Of a stretch of DNA of 48,988 nucleotides, positions 19,000 to 27,667 are shown piece after piece. Numbering within the stretch: the stretch's first letter is position 1; each line of letters starts with the position of its first letter. The position numbers and the translations under genes were made by a program. The DNA is from an uncultured Anaerolineae bacterium. Lineage in GTDB: Bacteria; Chloroflexota; Anaerolineae; CG2-30-64-16. The stretch lies in NCBI GenBank assembly GCA_937124585.1, contig CAKZKT010000155.1, forward strand, positions 1 through 48,988, written 5' to 3'. The notes beneath the pieces were generated by a model. It was given only the letters and a program-made list of their open reading frames with translations. It was not told the origin of the DNA and ran no database searches.

Positions 19000-20442
19000 T
19001 CAACTCTCCAGGTGCAAGATTTCCAGATGCGTCGTATCGCGCGGCGCGCGCGTGTCGGTGCTTTCGGTCAGCAGCGCGCGGCGGGCGGCGATGCCGTTGG
19101 CCTGCAGCCAGTCGGCCGCGTAGCGCGCCCAGCTTTCGCTCGTCGCCGGGCCGCTGACGGGATAGACCCCCCGTGAAAAGATCAGTTGTTGGACCGTGCG
19201 CTCCTCGCTGCTGATCGCGACGATCCACGCCGGCAGGTCGAAGCGCGCCAGCCGACGGATGCTGTCGCCCGTGGTGGTGATGCCGAAGATGATGTCGGGT
19301 TGTAGTGCCTCGACAGCGCGATAGGTGGCCAGCGAGATCTCATCGGCAATGGACAGTCGGTCGGCGGCCCGCAGCTCCTCCAGCAGCGGCACGAGCGAAA
19401 TGCTGGCGATTCGTTGCTCGGTATAGCGGGCGATCGCGCTCATGGCGGCCACCGCATCGGCCGGATATTGGCCAATCGAGGTCTCGCCGGAGAGCATGAC
19501 GCAATCGGTGCCGTCAATGATGGCGTTGGCGACGTCGGTCACCTCGGCGCGGGTCGGCCGGCGATTGCTGATCATGGATTCGAGCATGTGAGTAGCCGTG
19601 ATCACCGGCCGGCTTCTCAGGCTGGCGCGGCGGATGATCTCCTTCTGGACGACCGCGATGCGTTCGAACGGGATCTCCACGCCCAGGTCGCCGCGCGCCA
19701 CCATGATGCCATCGGCGCGATCCAAGATCTCGTCGAGGTTATCCACGGCCCGCGCCCGCTCGATTTTGGCGATGATAAAAGGCGCGTAGCCGAGCTCTGC
19801 GGCTGCCTGGCGGAGCGCGCTGATGTCGGCAGCGTTCTGGACGAACGACTGGCTGATCGCATCGAGCCGCTCTTCGGCTGCAAAGGCGAGGAAACGGCGA
19901 TCCTGCTCCGTGAACGCGCGGATGCCCAGGTCAATGCCGGGGAAGTTCACCCCTTTGCGCGAGCGGAGTTCGCCGCCCACGCACACCCGACAGCGCACCT
20001 GGGTGCCTGCCACTTCTTCGACTTCGAGCTGGATGTAGCCGTCGTTGATGTAGATCAGGTCGCCCGGCCCGACGCAATGCGGCAGACGCTCGAACGACAT
20101 GGCGACGCGCGTCGCATCGCCCACGAAGTCGCCGACCTCGATGATAAACGGCTGGTCGCGCTTCAGGGTGATCGGCTCGCTGGCCAGCTGGCCGATGCGC
20201 AGCTTCGGGCCGGGCAGGTCGCCCATGATCGCCACGCGCTGGCCGAGCGCGGCGGCCGCCGCGCGCACGTTGGCCACCATCTGGCGATGTGTCGCCAGGT
20301 CGCCATGCGAAAAATTCAGTCGTGCCACGTTCATGCCGTTGGCGATGAGCGCCTCCACGGCGGCCTGCGTTGCGGTCGCCGGCCCCAGCGTGGCGACGAT
20401 TTTCGTTTTCTTGTCCGGCAGACGGATGAGATCGTTGTGCAT
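19000..20442 (-). CDS. pyk: Pyruvate kinase
   Basis: This 480-residue enzyme makes ATP and pyruvate from PEP and ADP. Motifs in order: [46 protein letters not shown] (active-site Lys), [14 protein letters not shown] (metal-binding), [19 protein letters not shown] (His where many have Gln) and [15 protein letters not shown]. The C-terminal domain is of normal size. ATG 20442 was chosen; a TTG at 20460 would place the -10 box inside the gene. It is the first gene of a minus-strand operon running through pgi, anSME, nagA and the SIS deaminase, linking lower glycolysis to amino-sugar breakdown. Confidence 0.96.
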   Translation of the reverse strand: MHNDLIRLPDKKTKIVATLGPATATQAAVEALIANGMNVARLNFSHGDLATHRQMVANVRAAAAALGQRVAIMGDLPGPKLRIGQLASEPITLKRDQPFIIEVGDFVGDATRVAMSFERLPHCVGPGDLIYINDGYIQLEVEEVAGTQVRCRVCVGGELRSRKGVNFPGIDLGIRAFTEQDRRFLAFAAEERLDAISQSFVQNAADISALRQAAAELGYAPFIIAKIERARAVDNLDEILDRADGIMVARGDLGVEIPFERIAVVQKEIIRRASLRSRPVITATHMLESMISNRRPTRAEVTDVANAIIDGTDCVMLSGETSIGQYPADAVAAMSAIARYTEQRIASISLVPLLEELRAADRLSIADEISLATYRAVEALQPDIIFGITTTGDSIRRLARFDLPAWIVAISSEERTVQQLIFSRGVYPVSGPATSESWARYAADWLQANGIAARRALLTESTDTRAPRDTTHLEILHLES

Positions 20443-20448
20443 GCGCTT

Positions 20449-20454
20449 ATTGTA
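20449..20454 (-). promoter_or_regulatory. Candidate -10 box of pyk, possibly leaderless
   Basis: TACAAT lies 6 bases upstream of the pyk ATG, so transcription would begin at or next to the start codon. The -35 region is poor. A leaderless mRNA is a possibility, not a demonstrated fact. Confidence 0.4.
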
Positions 20455-20480
20455 CCGCAAATTCGGGCGAAGGGCACAAC

Positions 20481-20510
20481 TTGGCAGGTTGACTCATATT
20501 CTGGTATGAT
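20481..20510 (+). promoter_or_regulatory. Promoter of the chaperonin-like gene
   Basis: TTGGCA (20481-20486) and TATGAT (20505-20510) are 18 bases apart, each one mismatch from consensus. The ATG at 20556 follows after about 40 bases, with AAGGGA (20541-20546) as ribosome-binding site. It is divergent from the pyk promoter. Confidence 0.65.
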
Positions 20511-20555
20511 AACCAACTGTGACTTCATTCTGTCCTGGTGAAGGGAAAAGACCTG

Positions 20556-22250
20556 ATGCCCAGCCGATATGGACGTCCACCCAAAGAAAAAAAAGAGACC
20601 CCCTACGTCGTGTTTAAGCCGGCAGCGGTTCGTTCTATGCAGCGCGGCATCAACCTGATGGTGAATGTGCTGCGGCCCACCCTGGGCCCACACCATCGCA
20701 TCGTCGCCCTGGACAAGGTCGTGCGCGGCGGCGTGCCCGAGATGCTCGACAGCGGTGGGATCATCGCCCGTCGCATCCTGGAGCTGCCCGATCGCGATGC
20801 GGACATGGGCGCCATGTTCGTTCGCCATATGGTCTGGCGCCAGCACGATCGGGAAGGGGATGGCACGGTCACTCTGGCCCTGCTGTTCCAGTCCCTCTTC
20901 AACCAGGGTGTGACCTATCTGACGGCCGGCGGCAACGCCATGGCGTTCCGCGCCCATCTGACGCGCGGCGCCGAGGCGATCCAGGCCGAGCTGACGAAGA
21001 TGGCGCGGCCGGTCGAAGGCCCCGAGATGCTCGCGCACGTGGCCGAATCGGTCTGCTTCGATCCGGCCCTGGCGCGCGTGCTGGGCGAGATCTTCGACAT
21101 CATCGGTGAGTACGGCCGGCTCGAGCTGCGCGAGGGCCGTGGCTTCGAGCCGGAGCGCGAATATGTCGAGGGGATCTACTGGGACGGCGGGCTGCTCTCG
21201 CGCGCAATGATGGCGCCCATGCCGCGCACTGTGGCCATGCCCGGCTCGCGGCCCACGGATAAGACGGTGTTGCGCGCCGAGACCGAAAACCCGGCGATCC
21301 TGCTGACCAACTTCGACATCCAGAACCCCGAGGACCTGATCCCGGTGCTCCGCACGGCCGTCGCGGCCGGCCACAAAGCCCTGGTCATCGTGGCCCGCAA
21401 CCTCTCCGAGGCCGCGGTGAGCCTGTTGATGGCCAATCGTTCGCCGGAGCGATTGTGGATTTTCGCGGTCAAATCGCCCGGCCCTGGCTCGGATGACGAG
21501 GCGGACGGGCTGGAGGACATGGCCCGGCTCACCGGCGGCACGCCCCTGCTCAGCGCGGCCGGCGACAGCCTGGCGCGCGTGACGGCCGCGCACTTCGGCC
21601 GCGCGCGGCTGGCCTGGGCCAACCACGAGTATTTCGGGATCATCGGCGGCGGCGGCGATCCTCGTGTGCTGCGCCGCCACATCGCCGACCTGCGCGACGC
21701 GTTCCGCCGCGTGCAGGACTCGGAGACGCGTAAGAAGCTGCGCGCGCGCATCGGCAAACTCATGGGCGGCACTGCCACGCTCTGGATCGGCGGTTTCACT
21801 CCGGCCGATATCGAGTTCAAGAAGGAGTTGGCCGAGCGGGCCGGCGATGCGGTGCGGGGGGCCATGCTGGAAGGGGTGGTGCCGGGCGGCGGCATCGCGC
21901 TGCTGGCCTGTCAGCCCGTGATCGAGCGCCTGCTGGCTGCGACCGATGACCCCGATGGCCGCGCGGCGTTGCGCGCCCTGCACCGCGCGCTCGAAGAACC
22001 GCTGCGCGCCTTGATCGAAAACGCCGGGTACGATCCCAGTACCGTCCTCGCGCAGATCCGCCACGCGCCGGCCGGCTACGGCTTTGACGCCGTGCGCGGC
22101 GCGGTTGTGGACATGATCGAGGCAGGCATCTTCGACGCCGCCGCCGTCCTCCGCCAGGCCGTCGTCACCGCGGCGACCGGCGCCGGGCTGGCGCTGACCA
22201 CCGATGTCCTCGTGCACAAGCGAAAACCGGTACAGGAGCTGAACCCGTGA
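20556..22250 (+). CDS. Divergent GroEL-like chaperonin paralogue lacking the catalytic Asp398
   Basis: This 564-residue protein follows the GroEL domain plan: equatorial (LRPTLGPHHRIVALDK, EGDGTVTLALL at 100-110), intermediate/apical (YGRLELREGRGFEPE), then equatorial again (GVVPGGGIALLA, AGYDPSTVLAQI, GYGFDAVRGAVVDMI). Identity to true GroEL is low. The stretch from GGTATLWIGG (404) to EGVV (440) aligns with GroEL GGVAVIKVGA to EGVV without gaps. GroEL Asp398, needed for ATP hydrolysis, then falls on Arg428. The segment around GroEL Asp52 reads MLDSGG with a small insertion, so that residue is ambiguous. There is no GGM-rich tail and no groES nearby. The N-terminal 14 residues are basic. It is coupled to the propeller gene by TGATG. 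A specialised or scaffold chaperonin is inferred. Confidence 0.85.
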   Translation: MPSRYGRPPKEKKETPYVVFKPAAVRSMQRGINLMVNVLRPTLGPHHRIVALDKVVRGGVPEMLDSGGIIARRILELPDRDADMGAMFVRHMVWRQHDREGDGTVTLALLFQSLFNQGVTYLTAGGNAMAFRAHLTRGAEAIQAELTKMARPVEGPEMLAHVAESVCFDPALARVLGEIFDIIGEYGRLELREGRGFEPEREYVEGIYWDGGLLSRAMMAPMPRTVAMPGSRPTDKTVLRAETENPAILLTNFDIQNPEDLIPVLRTAVAAGHKALVIVARNLSEAAVSLLMANRSPERLWIFAVKSPGPGSDDEADGLEDMARLTGGTPLLSAAGDSLARVTAAHFGRARLAWANHEYFGIIGGGGDPRVLRRHIADLRDAFRRVQDSETRKKLRARIGKLMGGTATLWIGGFTPADIEFKKELAERAGDAVRGAMLEGVVPGGGIALLACQPVIERLLAATDDPDGRAALRALHRALEEPLRALIENAGYDPSTVLAQIRHAPAGYGFDAVRGAVVDMIEAGIFDAAAVLRQAVVTAATGAGLALTTDVLVHKRKPVQELNP

Positions 22251-23233
22251 TGTCCGATCCCGACCAGGAATTGCTCGCTGACGAGACCGAGCTGCCCGGC
22301 GATGTGGTCTATGCGCTGGTGGCCTCGCCGGCCTGTGATCGTGACGGCGTTTGTTTCGCCGCGCGCGCCTCGGGTCTCTATCGTTCTGTGGATGGCGGCG
22401 CCACCTGGCAGCCTGCCTATGCCAGCCTGAAATTGGACAGCGACCTGGCGACCCCAGCCGTGGCTGTCTCGCCTGACTTCGCTTCCGACCGCACCGTCTT
22501 TGCCGGTGTGGCCGGCGCGATCCTGCGCTCGCACGATGCCGGCCAGACCTGGTATGCCAGCCTGTTGCCTTCTCCGCCGCCGGTCGTCTCCTGCCTCGTG
22601 ACCTCGCCGAACTATGTGCAGGACGGCGTGATCTTCGCCGGCACGATGGAGGACGGCGTCTTTCGATCGTCCGATCGTGGCAGCCTGTGGGTGCGCTGGA
22701 ACTTCGGCCTGCTCGATCTGCATGTGTTGGCGCTGGCCCTCTCGCCCGATTTCGCCCAGGACGAGACGTTGTTCGCCGGCACCGAGAGCGGCATCTTCCG
22801 CAGCACGAACGGCGGCCGGGCCTGGCGCGAAGTGCCCTTCCCCACCGAGTTGGCGCCGGTGCTCAGCTTGGCCATTTCGCCGGCGTTCCGGCAAGACGGC
22901 CTGATCATGGCCGGCACCGATGCGCACGGCCTGCACGTGTCGCGCGATCGGGGCAAGACCTGGTCGCGGCTGGGCGAGGGCGTGCTGGAGGGCTCGGTGA
23001 ACGCGGTGTTGTTGGCCGTCGATTTTCCGACCACGCCTCGGGTGTTGGCAGTCACTTCAGCGGGGGTGTTCACTTCGGCCGACGGCGGCATGCGCTGGCG
23101 TGCGCTGGCCGTCGGCCTGCCCGAAGACGCGACGGTGGTGACGGTCAGCGCGCCGTTGGGGTTGCGACCGGCCGCGCCGTTGTTGCTGGGGCTGGCGGAC
23201 GGCACCGTCATCGCCGCGGCAGGGGAGTTTTGA
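22250..23233 (+). CDS. Asp-box (BNR/sortilin-like) beta-propeller protein
   Basis: This 327-residue protein contains six Asp-box motifs (S-x-D-x-G-x-x-W type): SVDGGATW, SHDAGQTW, SSDRGSLW, STNGGRAW, SRDRGKTW and SADGGMRW. They are spaced about 45 residues apart and alternate with strands such as SPDFAQDETLFAG. This predicts a six-bladed, sialidase/VPS10-like propeller covering nearly the whole protein. There is no signal peptide or membrane helix, so it is probably cytoplasmic, unusual for Asp-box propellers. It starts at ATG 22250, sharing one base with the chaperonin stop (a GTG at 22247 is also possible), so the two are made together. No catalytic residues are recognisable; a binding or adaptor role alongside the chaperonin is inferred. 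Confidence 0.82.
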   Translation: MSDPDQELLADETELPGDVVYALVASPACDRDGVCFAARASGLYRSVDGGATWQPAYASLKLDSDLATPAVAVSPDFASDRTVFAGVAGAILRSHDAGQTWYASLLPSPPPVVSCLVTSPNYVQDGVIFAGTMEDGVFRSSDRGSLWVRWNFGLLDLHVLALALSPDFAQDETLFAGTESGIFRSTNGGRAWREVPFPTELAPVLSLAISPAFRQDGLIMAGTDAHGLHVSRDRGKTWSRLGEGVLEGSVNAVLLAVDFPTTPRVLAVTSAGVFTSADGGMRWRALAVGLPEDATVVTVSAPLGLRPAAPLLLGLADGTVIAAAGEF

Positions 23234-23241
23234 CTACGTCC

Positions 23242-23276
23242 ACGTGCCAGGCATCTTGCCAGAGTGCCTGGCACGT
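23242..23276. repeat. Palindromic repeat, copy 1
   Basis: ACGTGCCAGGCA (23242-23253) and TGCCTGGCACGT (23265-23276) are perfect 12-base inverted arms around an 11-base loop. It starts 8 bases after the propeller stop. The same element occurs twice at 44.3 kb; 17 bases including CGTCCACGTGCC are identical with copy 3. Confidence 0.85.
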
Positions 23277-23294
23277 TGAAGGGGGATTTTCGGG

Positions 23295-26200
23295 TCAGGC
23301 CGCGCTGGCGGCCTTTTCTTTTTTCCGGCCGGCTGCTTCTTGCCGCGCTTTGCGCGCCGCCAGCCCGGCCTGGACGCGTGCCAGGAAGCCTTCCACCAGG
23401 CTATAGGCGGTCGGCACGATCACCAGCGTCAACAGGGTCGAAGTGATCAGCCCGCCGATCACCGTGACGGCCATGGCGCGCCGGAAATCGCTCCCCGAAC
23501 CGATGCCCAGCGCCACGGGCAACATCCCCAGGATCAGCGCCATCGTCGTCATCAGGATCGGTCGCAGGCGGATCGGCCCGGCGAGCTTGAGCGCGGCATC
23601 GCGCGCCATCCCCTTTTCGCGGCGGAACCGGTTGGTCAGGTCCACGAGCAGGATCGAGTTCTTGGTCACCAGGCCCATCAGCAGGATGAGCCCGATCATG
23701 GCGGTCATGTCGAGCGGCAGGTTGAAGATCAGCAGAGCCAGCAGGCCGCCGACGATCGCCAGCGGCAGCGCCAGCATGATCACCAGCGGCTGGATGAACG
23801 AACCGAACTGGGACGCCAGCACCATGTAGATGAAAGCGACGGCCAGCAACATGGCGTCTGTCAGTGCGTCGAATGCTTCATTTTGGAGTTTCTGTTCGCC
23901 GGTGAAGGAATAGGTCGCGCCGGCCGGCAGGTCCATGGTCTTGAGCAGCCTGTCCACGTCGGCCACCACGTCATCCTGGATGCGGCCGAAGGCGCTGGCG
24001 CCGATCACCACCGAATACTGGCGGTTGACCCGGTTGATCTGCGTTGGGCCGCTCGTCGGCTGGAGGCTGGCAATCTGGCGCAAGGGGATGAAGCCGCGCG
24101 CGGTGGGCACTTGCAGATCGAGCACCTGTTCCAGGTGCACGCGGTCTTCGGGCCGCAGGCGCACGCGGATGTCCGCGTCTGGGCCTTCCCCTGTGAAGGT
24201 AGCGACCTTGTCGCCTTCGATCAGGGCGCGCACCGTGCTGCCCACCGTCGCCGCGTTGATGCCCAGATCGGCGGCCTTGCGCCGATCTACCACGATCTCC
24301 ACTTCGGGCTTGCCGGGCTTGTAGGAGACATCCACATCCACCAGCCCCGGCACGGCTTTGAGCTGTTCGGCCGCAGCCAGCGCGAATTGATTGAGCTCCT
24401 CCGCGCTGCCCACGGTCTGGAGGGTGATCTGGATCGGCCGGCCGAGCACGCTGGTGTTGCCGCCGGCAGCCATCGAGGTGAAGGTCGGCGGTGTGATCGT
24501 CAGGCCGGGGATGTCGGCCAGGTCGCGCCGCGCCTGCGCGATGAAATCGGCCTGTTTGACGCCGGGCTTGAGCTGGACAAAGAAGGTCGCGTTCTCCGGC
24601 GTGCCGGCGCCGCCCACGGTCGCGAGCACGGTGCGCACTTCGCCATAGTGGAGCAGGCGCGCTTCCAGCTCGCGCGCAGCCTTGTCGGTTTCGGCCAGCG
24701 CCGTGCCCGGCGGCAGGCTCAGGCCGATGGTCAGGCTGCCCTGATCCACCGATGGAACAAACGCGCGCTTCAGGAAGGTTGCGCCGTAGACGCTGGCGGC
24801 CAGGAGCACGATGCTCACGGTCAGCGTGATCAGCTTGTGGCGCAGCGTCCAGCCCAGCAGACGGCCGTACACGCGGTTCAGCCAGCCCATGAGGCCGCGC
24901 TCGACCTCGTGCACGTCTTCCGGTGCCACGGGCCTCTCGACCTTTTTCTGCTTGAAGAGGTAAGCCGACAGCATCGGCGCAAAGGTCAGCGCCTCGAAGA
25001 GAGAGATGAGCACCGCCACGCTGACGACGACGCCGAAGGAATTCATGAAACGGCCGACCAGCCCGCCGACGAAGGCAATCGGGATGAAGACCGAGACGAT
25101 CGTCAGCGACATGGCGAGCACGGGCAGCGCCACCTCGGCTGTGCCGCGCCGCGATGCCTCTTTGGGCGTGGCACCGGCCTCCATATGGCGGAAGATGTTC
25201 TCGCGGACAACAATCGCATCGTCAATCACGAGGCCGACCGAGAGCGCCAGCGCCAGCAGCGAGACGATGTTCAACGTCATGTTCTGTGCCTTCATCACGG
25301 CGAACGTGCCCAGGATGATGAAGGGCAGGCCGGCGACTGTGACGAGCGTGTTGCGCACATTGCGGAAGAAGAAGAGCACGATCAGGGAAGCCATCGCTGC
25401 GCCGATCACCAGCTCGTGCATGGCCGCATTGAAGCTTTCTTCCACGAAGAGCGATTGATCGCGCACGATCGTCATTTTGAGATCGGGTCGCTCCTTTTCC
25501 AGACGTTTCAACGCCTCCTTCACCCGTCGGGCGACCTGCACGGTGTTCGTGCCCGACTGTTTGCGCACCGAGATGATGACCGCTTCCTGGCCATCGAGCC
25601 GGCTGTAGGTGTCCTGTTCTTTCCAGCCATCCTGCACCACGGCCACGTCGCCCAGCCGCACGGCGCCCAACGAGGAGGCGATCTGCAGATTGGCGATATC
25701 TTCCACTTTGGCGAAGTTGGCCGGTGTCCGCAGCAGCAGGTTCTGGCCCTGTTGCTGGATGCTGCCACCCGGAATGCTGTAGCTCTCCATGGTGATCGTT
25801 TGGATCACCTGTTGTGGCGCCAGCCGGCGGGCCTTGAGCGCGTTGGCATCCAGCAAGACTTGAATCTCGCGCTCGCGGCCGCCGGTCACCGTGGCATCGG
25901 CCACACCGTCAATGCGCTGGAGGCGCGGCAGGATCTCGTCGGTGACCGTCTGGCGGATGTTCTGCGGCGCGACGGCATCCGTCTGTCCGGCCACCGAGAT
26001 GTTGAGGATCGGGAGCGCGGCCGGGTCGTAATTGCGCACGCTCGGCTCCAGGATGTCTTCGGGGAGCTCGCTGCGCACGTTGGCAATCTTCTCGCGCACA
26101 TCCTGGAGCGCCTGCTTGACGTTGGTGTCCAGGTTGAATGTCACCACCACGATGGAGAGGCTCTCGCTCGACTGCGATTGCACCTCCTGGACGCCCGGCG

Positions 26201-26420
26201 CAGTCATCATCGCCTCTTCGATGGGCCTGGTGACCTGTTCCTGCACTTCGCCGGGGCTGGCGCCAGGATAGACGGTGATGATCGCCATGGCCGGGTAGGA
26301 TACTTCCGGGAAGAAGTCCAGCGGCATGGAGGTGTAGGCCAGGACGCCGACGACGACCAGGGCCACCATGAGCATGGTGGTGAAGACCGGCTGACGAATA
26401 GAGGTTTCCCAGATTTTCAT
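23295..26420 (-). CDS. RND (HAE1/AcrB-type) efflux permease
   Basis: This 1041-residue inner-membrane proton antiporter has the duplicated AcrB architecture. A first helix (residues 12-30) is followed by a large periplasmic-type loop, a helix bundle, and a second half repeating the pattern. FFPEVSYPAMAIITVYPGASPGEVQEQVT is typical of HAE1 N-termini; parts of it are diagnostic. LALSVGLVIDDAIVVREN carries the paired Asp of the proton relay in TM4. DMTAMIGLILLMGLVTKNSILLVD (in part) marks TM10-11. The start ATG 26420 is 3 bases after the adaptor stop. It would export lipophilic compounds with the upstream adaptor protein. No outer-membrane channel gene is present, which fits Chloroflexota. The C-terminus is Lys/Ala-rich and overlaps a terminator for the opposite strand. 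Confidence 0.93.
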   Translation of the reverse strand: MKIWETSIRQPVFTTMLMVALVVVGVLAYTSMPLDFFPEVSYPAMAIITVYPGASPGEVQEQVTRPIEEAMMTAPGVQEVQSQSSESLSIVVVTFNLDTNVKQALQDVREKIANVRSELPEDILEPSVRNYDPAALPILNISVAGQTDAVAPQNIRQTVTDEILPRLQRIDGVADATVTGGREREIQVLLDANALKARRLAPQQVIQTITMESYSIPGGSIQQQGQNLLLRTPANFAKVEDIANLQIASSLGAVRLGDVAVVQDGWKEQDTYSRLDGQEAVIISVRKQSGTNTVQVARRVKEALKRLEKERPDLKMTIVRDQSLFVEESFNAAMHELVIGAAMASLIVLFFFRNVRNTLVTVAGLPFIILGTFAVMKAQNMTLNIVSLLALALSVGLVIDDAIVVRENIFRHMEAGATPKEASRRGTAEVALPVLAMSLTIVSVFIPIAFVGGLVGRFMNSFGVVVSVAVLISLFEALTFAPMLSAYLFKQKKVERPVAPEDVHEVERGLMGWLNRVYGRLLGWTLRHKLITLTVSIVLLAASVYGATFLKRAFVPSVDQGSLTIGLSLPPGTALAETDKAARELEARLLHYGEVRTVLATVGGAGTPENATFFVQLKPGVKQADFIAQARRDLADIPGLTITPPTFTSMAAGGNTSVLGRPIQITLQTVGSAEELNQFALAAAEQLKAVPGLVDVDVSYKPGKPEVEIVVDRRKAADLGINAATVGSTVRALIEGDKVATFTGEGPDADIRVRLRPEDRVHLEQVLDLQVPTARGFIPLRQIASLQPTSGPTQINRVNRQYSVVIGASAFGRIQDDVVADVDRLLKTMDLPAGATYSFTGEQKLQNEAFDALTDAMLLAVAFIYMVLASQFGSFIQPLVIMLALPLAIVGGLLALLIFNLPLDMTAMIGLILLMGLVTKNSILLVDLTNRFRREKGMARDAALKLAGPIRLRPILMTTMALILGMLPVALGIGSGSDFRRAMAVTVIGGLITSTLLTLVIVPTAYSLVEGFLARVQAGLAARKARQEAAGRKKEKAASAA
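23297..23324 (+). terminator. Intrinsic terminator of the chaperonin/propeller operon
   Basis: AGGCCGC (23297-23303), loop GCTG, GCGGCCT (23308-23314), then a run of T with one C to 23324. This is a textbook rho-independent terminator for plus-strand transcripts. It is embedded in the last codons of the convergent RND gene, where the T-run encodes a Lys-rich tail (GRKKEKAASAA). Confidence 0.75.
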
Positions 26421-26423
26421 CGC

Positions 26424-27641
26424 TCATTGCTCCAGCTGGACGAGCGCAAACATGCCGGGCTTGAGCAGCTGTGCGGCATCATCGGTCGGTCGTACCGTCA
26501 CTTTCACCGTGCGCGTGGCCGGATCGAAGGTCGGTGCGATGGCAGTGACCTTGCCCCGAAAAGTGCGATCGGGGTACGCGTCCACTCGGATGGTTGCCGG
26601 CTGATCCAGGCGCACGTCGGCTGCGCGCGCCTCTTCCACCGAGATGAGGATCTTCATTTCGTGCGAGAAGATGACGGCCAGCACCTTTCCCTGGCCGGTC
26701 ATGCTGCCCGCGGTCGCGTCGAGCTGGTAGATGAAACCGTCGGCCGGCGCCCTGACCACGGTTTTGTCCACCTGAAGCTGGGCGAGATAGAGCGCCGTCT
26801 CCGCGGCTTTGACGTTGGCTTTGAGCGCGTTGATTTGTGCGGGTTTGGCGCCCTCTTCCAGACGGGCCAGCTGGGCGCGCGCGGCTGCGAGCTGCGCGTA
26901 GGCTGCGGCGATCTGGTCGGCCGTGGCGCCTTTGAGCACTTTGTCGTATTGCGCTTGTGCTGCCTCTTTGGCCAGGGTCGCCTGCTGGAGCTGGAGGCTT
27001 TCCGGCATCATGGCGGCGAAGGGGCTGCCGGCGATGCGGTCGTACTGAGCCTGATAGAGTTTGACGGCTTCCTCGGCCTGGCGGAGTTGGGTCAGGGCCA
27101 TGCGCTTTTCCTCATCGGTCGGGCCTTTGAGCGCCCGGCTGTAGCCGGCCTCGGCCGCTGCCACCGCAGCCCGCGCCGCCTCCAGATCGGTCGCCGACGG
27201 TTTCGTCAGCGCCAGGTCGAGCTGGGCCTGGGCGGCTTCCAGCGCGGCCAGCGCCTGGCTGCGCTGGGCTTCGGGCACGCTGCTGTCGAGGCGCACGAGC
27301 AGGTCGCCGGTTTTGACGTGGCTGCCCACTTCTACGGCCACCTCGACAATCTGGCCGTTCACTTCGGCCACCACAGGCACGATGCGATCGGCGATGATCT
27401 CGCCGTTGTAGCTCAGGCCAGGCGCTCCCTGCCGCACGGTAGCAGGCGTGGCTGCCGGTGTGCTGACGATGCGCGGCGTGGGCGAGGGCAGGATCGTCGC
27501 AATGACGCCCTGAGCCGGGTCCGGTCCGGCCCCGCGGCCGGCCGCGTTGATGCCTGCCGCACAGCCGCTCAGGGCTGTGGCCAGCGCGATCAGCGCCAAT
27601 AGAATTGCTGCGTGTTGTCTGATGTGTCCGGTCGTATGCAT
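26424..27641 (-). CDS. RND adaptor (membrane fusion) lipoprotein
   Basis: This 405-residue HlyD/AcrA-family protein starts with a lipoprotein signal (LATALSGC, acylated Cys27) and a Pro/Ala/Thr linker. A biotinyl-lipoyl-like segment (VAEVNGQIVEVAVEVGSHVKTGDLL, partly shown) precedes a long Ala/Gln-rich coiled coil (about 125-290) with repeated PTDEEKRMAL-, ATADQIAAAY- and AKPAQINAL-type turns. The second lipoyl half (VVRAPADGFIYQLDA) and a beta-barrel (GKVTAIAPTFDPATRTVKVTV) follow. The coiled coil is longer than in AcrA and resembles ABC/RND adaptors of Gram-positive-like bacteria. It sits between the SH3b/TolB-like gene and the RND gene. Confidence 0.9.
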   Translation of the reverse strand: MHTTGHIRQHAAILLALIALATALSGCAAGINAAGRGAGPDPAQGVIATILPSPTPRIVSTPAATPATVRQGAPGLSYNGEIIADRIVPVVAEVNGQIVEVAVEVGSHVKTGDLLVRLDSSVPEAQRSQALAALEAAQAQLDLALTKPSATDLEAARAAVAAAEAGYSRALKGPTDEEKRMALTQLRQAEEAVKLYQAQYDRIAGSPFAAMMPESLQLQQATLAKEAAQAQYDKVLKGATADQIAAAYAQLAAARAQLARLEEGAKPAQINALKANVKAAETALYLAQLQVDKTVVRAPADGFIYQLDATAGSMTGQGKVLAVIFSHEMKILISVEEARAADVRLDQPATIRVDAYPDRTFRGKVTAIAPTFDPATRTVKVTVRPTDDAAQLLKPGMFALVQLEQ

Positions 27642-27667
27642 CGTTTCTGCTTTCCTGGACTAATTTG

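Noticed and set aside
20331-22217. A 628-codon minus-strand open frame opposite the chaperonin-like gene, and similar ones at 38016-39875 and 40027-42213
   Set aside because: All have Gln/His/Arg-rich composition, lie wholly opposite clear genes and show no motif or ribosome-binding site.
20556-22250. Annotation as the housekeeping groEL
   Set aside because: Catalytic Asp398 equivalent is Arg, there is no GGM tail or groES, and overall similarity is low.
23340-27602. A 1420-codon open frame on the plus strand opposite the RND and adaptor genes
   Set aside because: Its product is His/Gln/Arg-rich with no domain-like pattern, and the opposite strand encodes well-recognised proteins. Long antisense frames arise from GC-rich codon bias.
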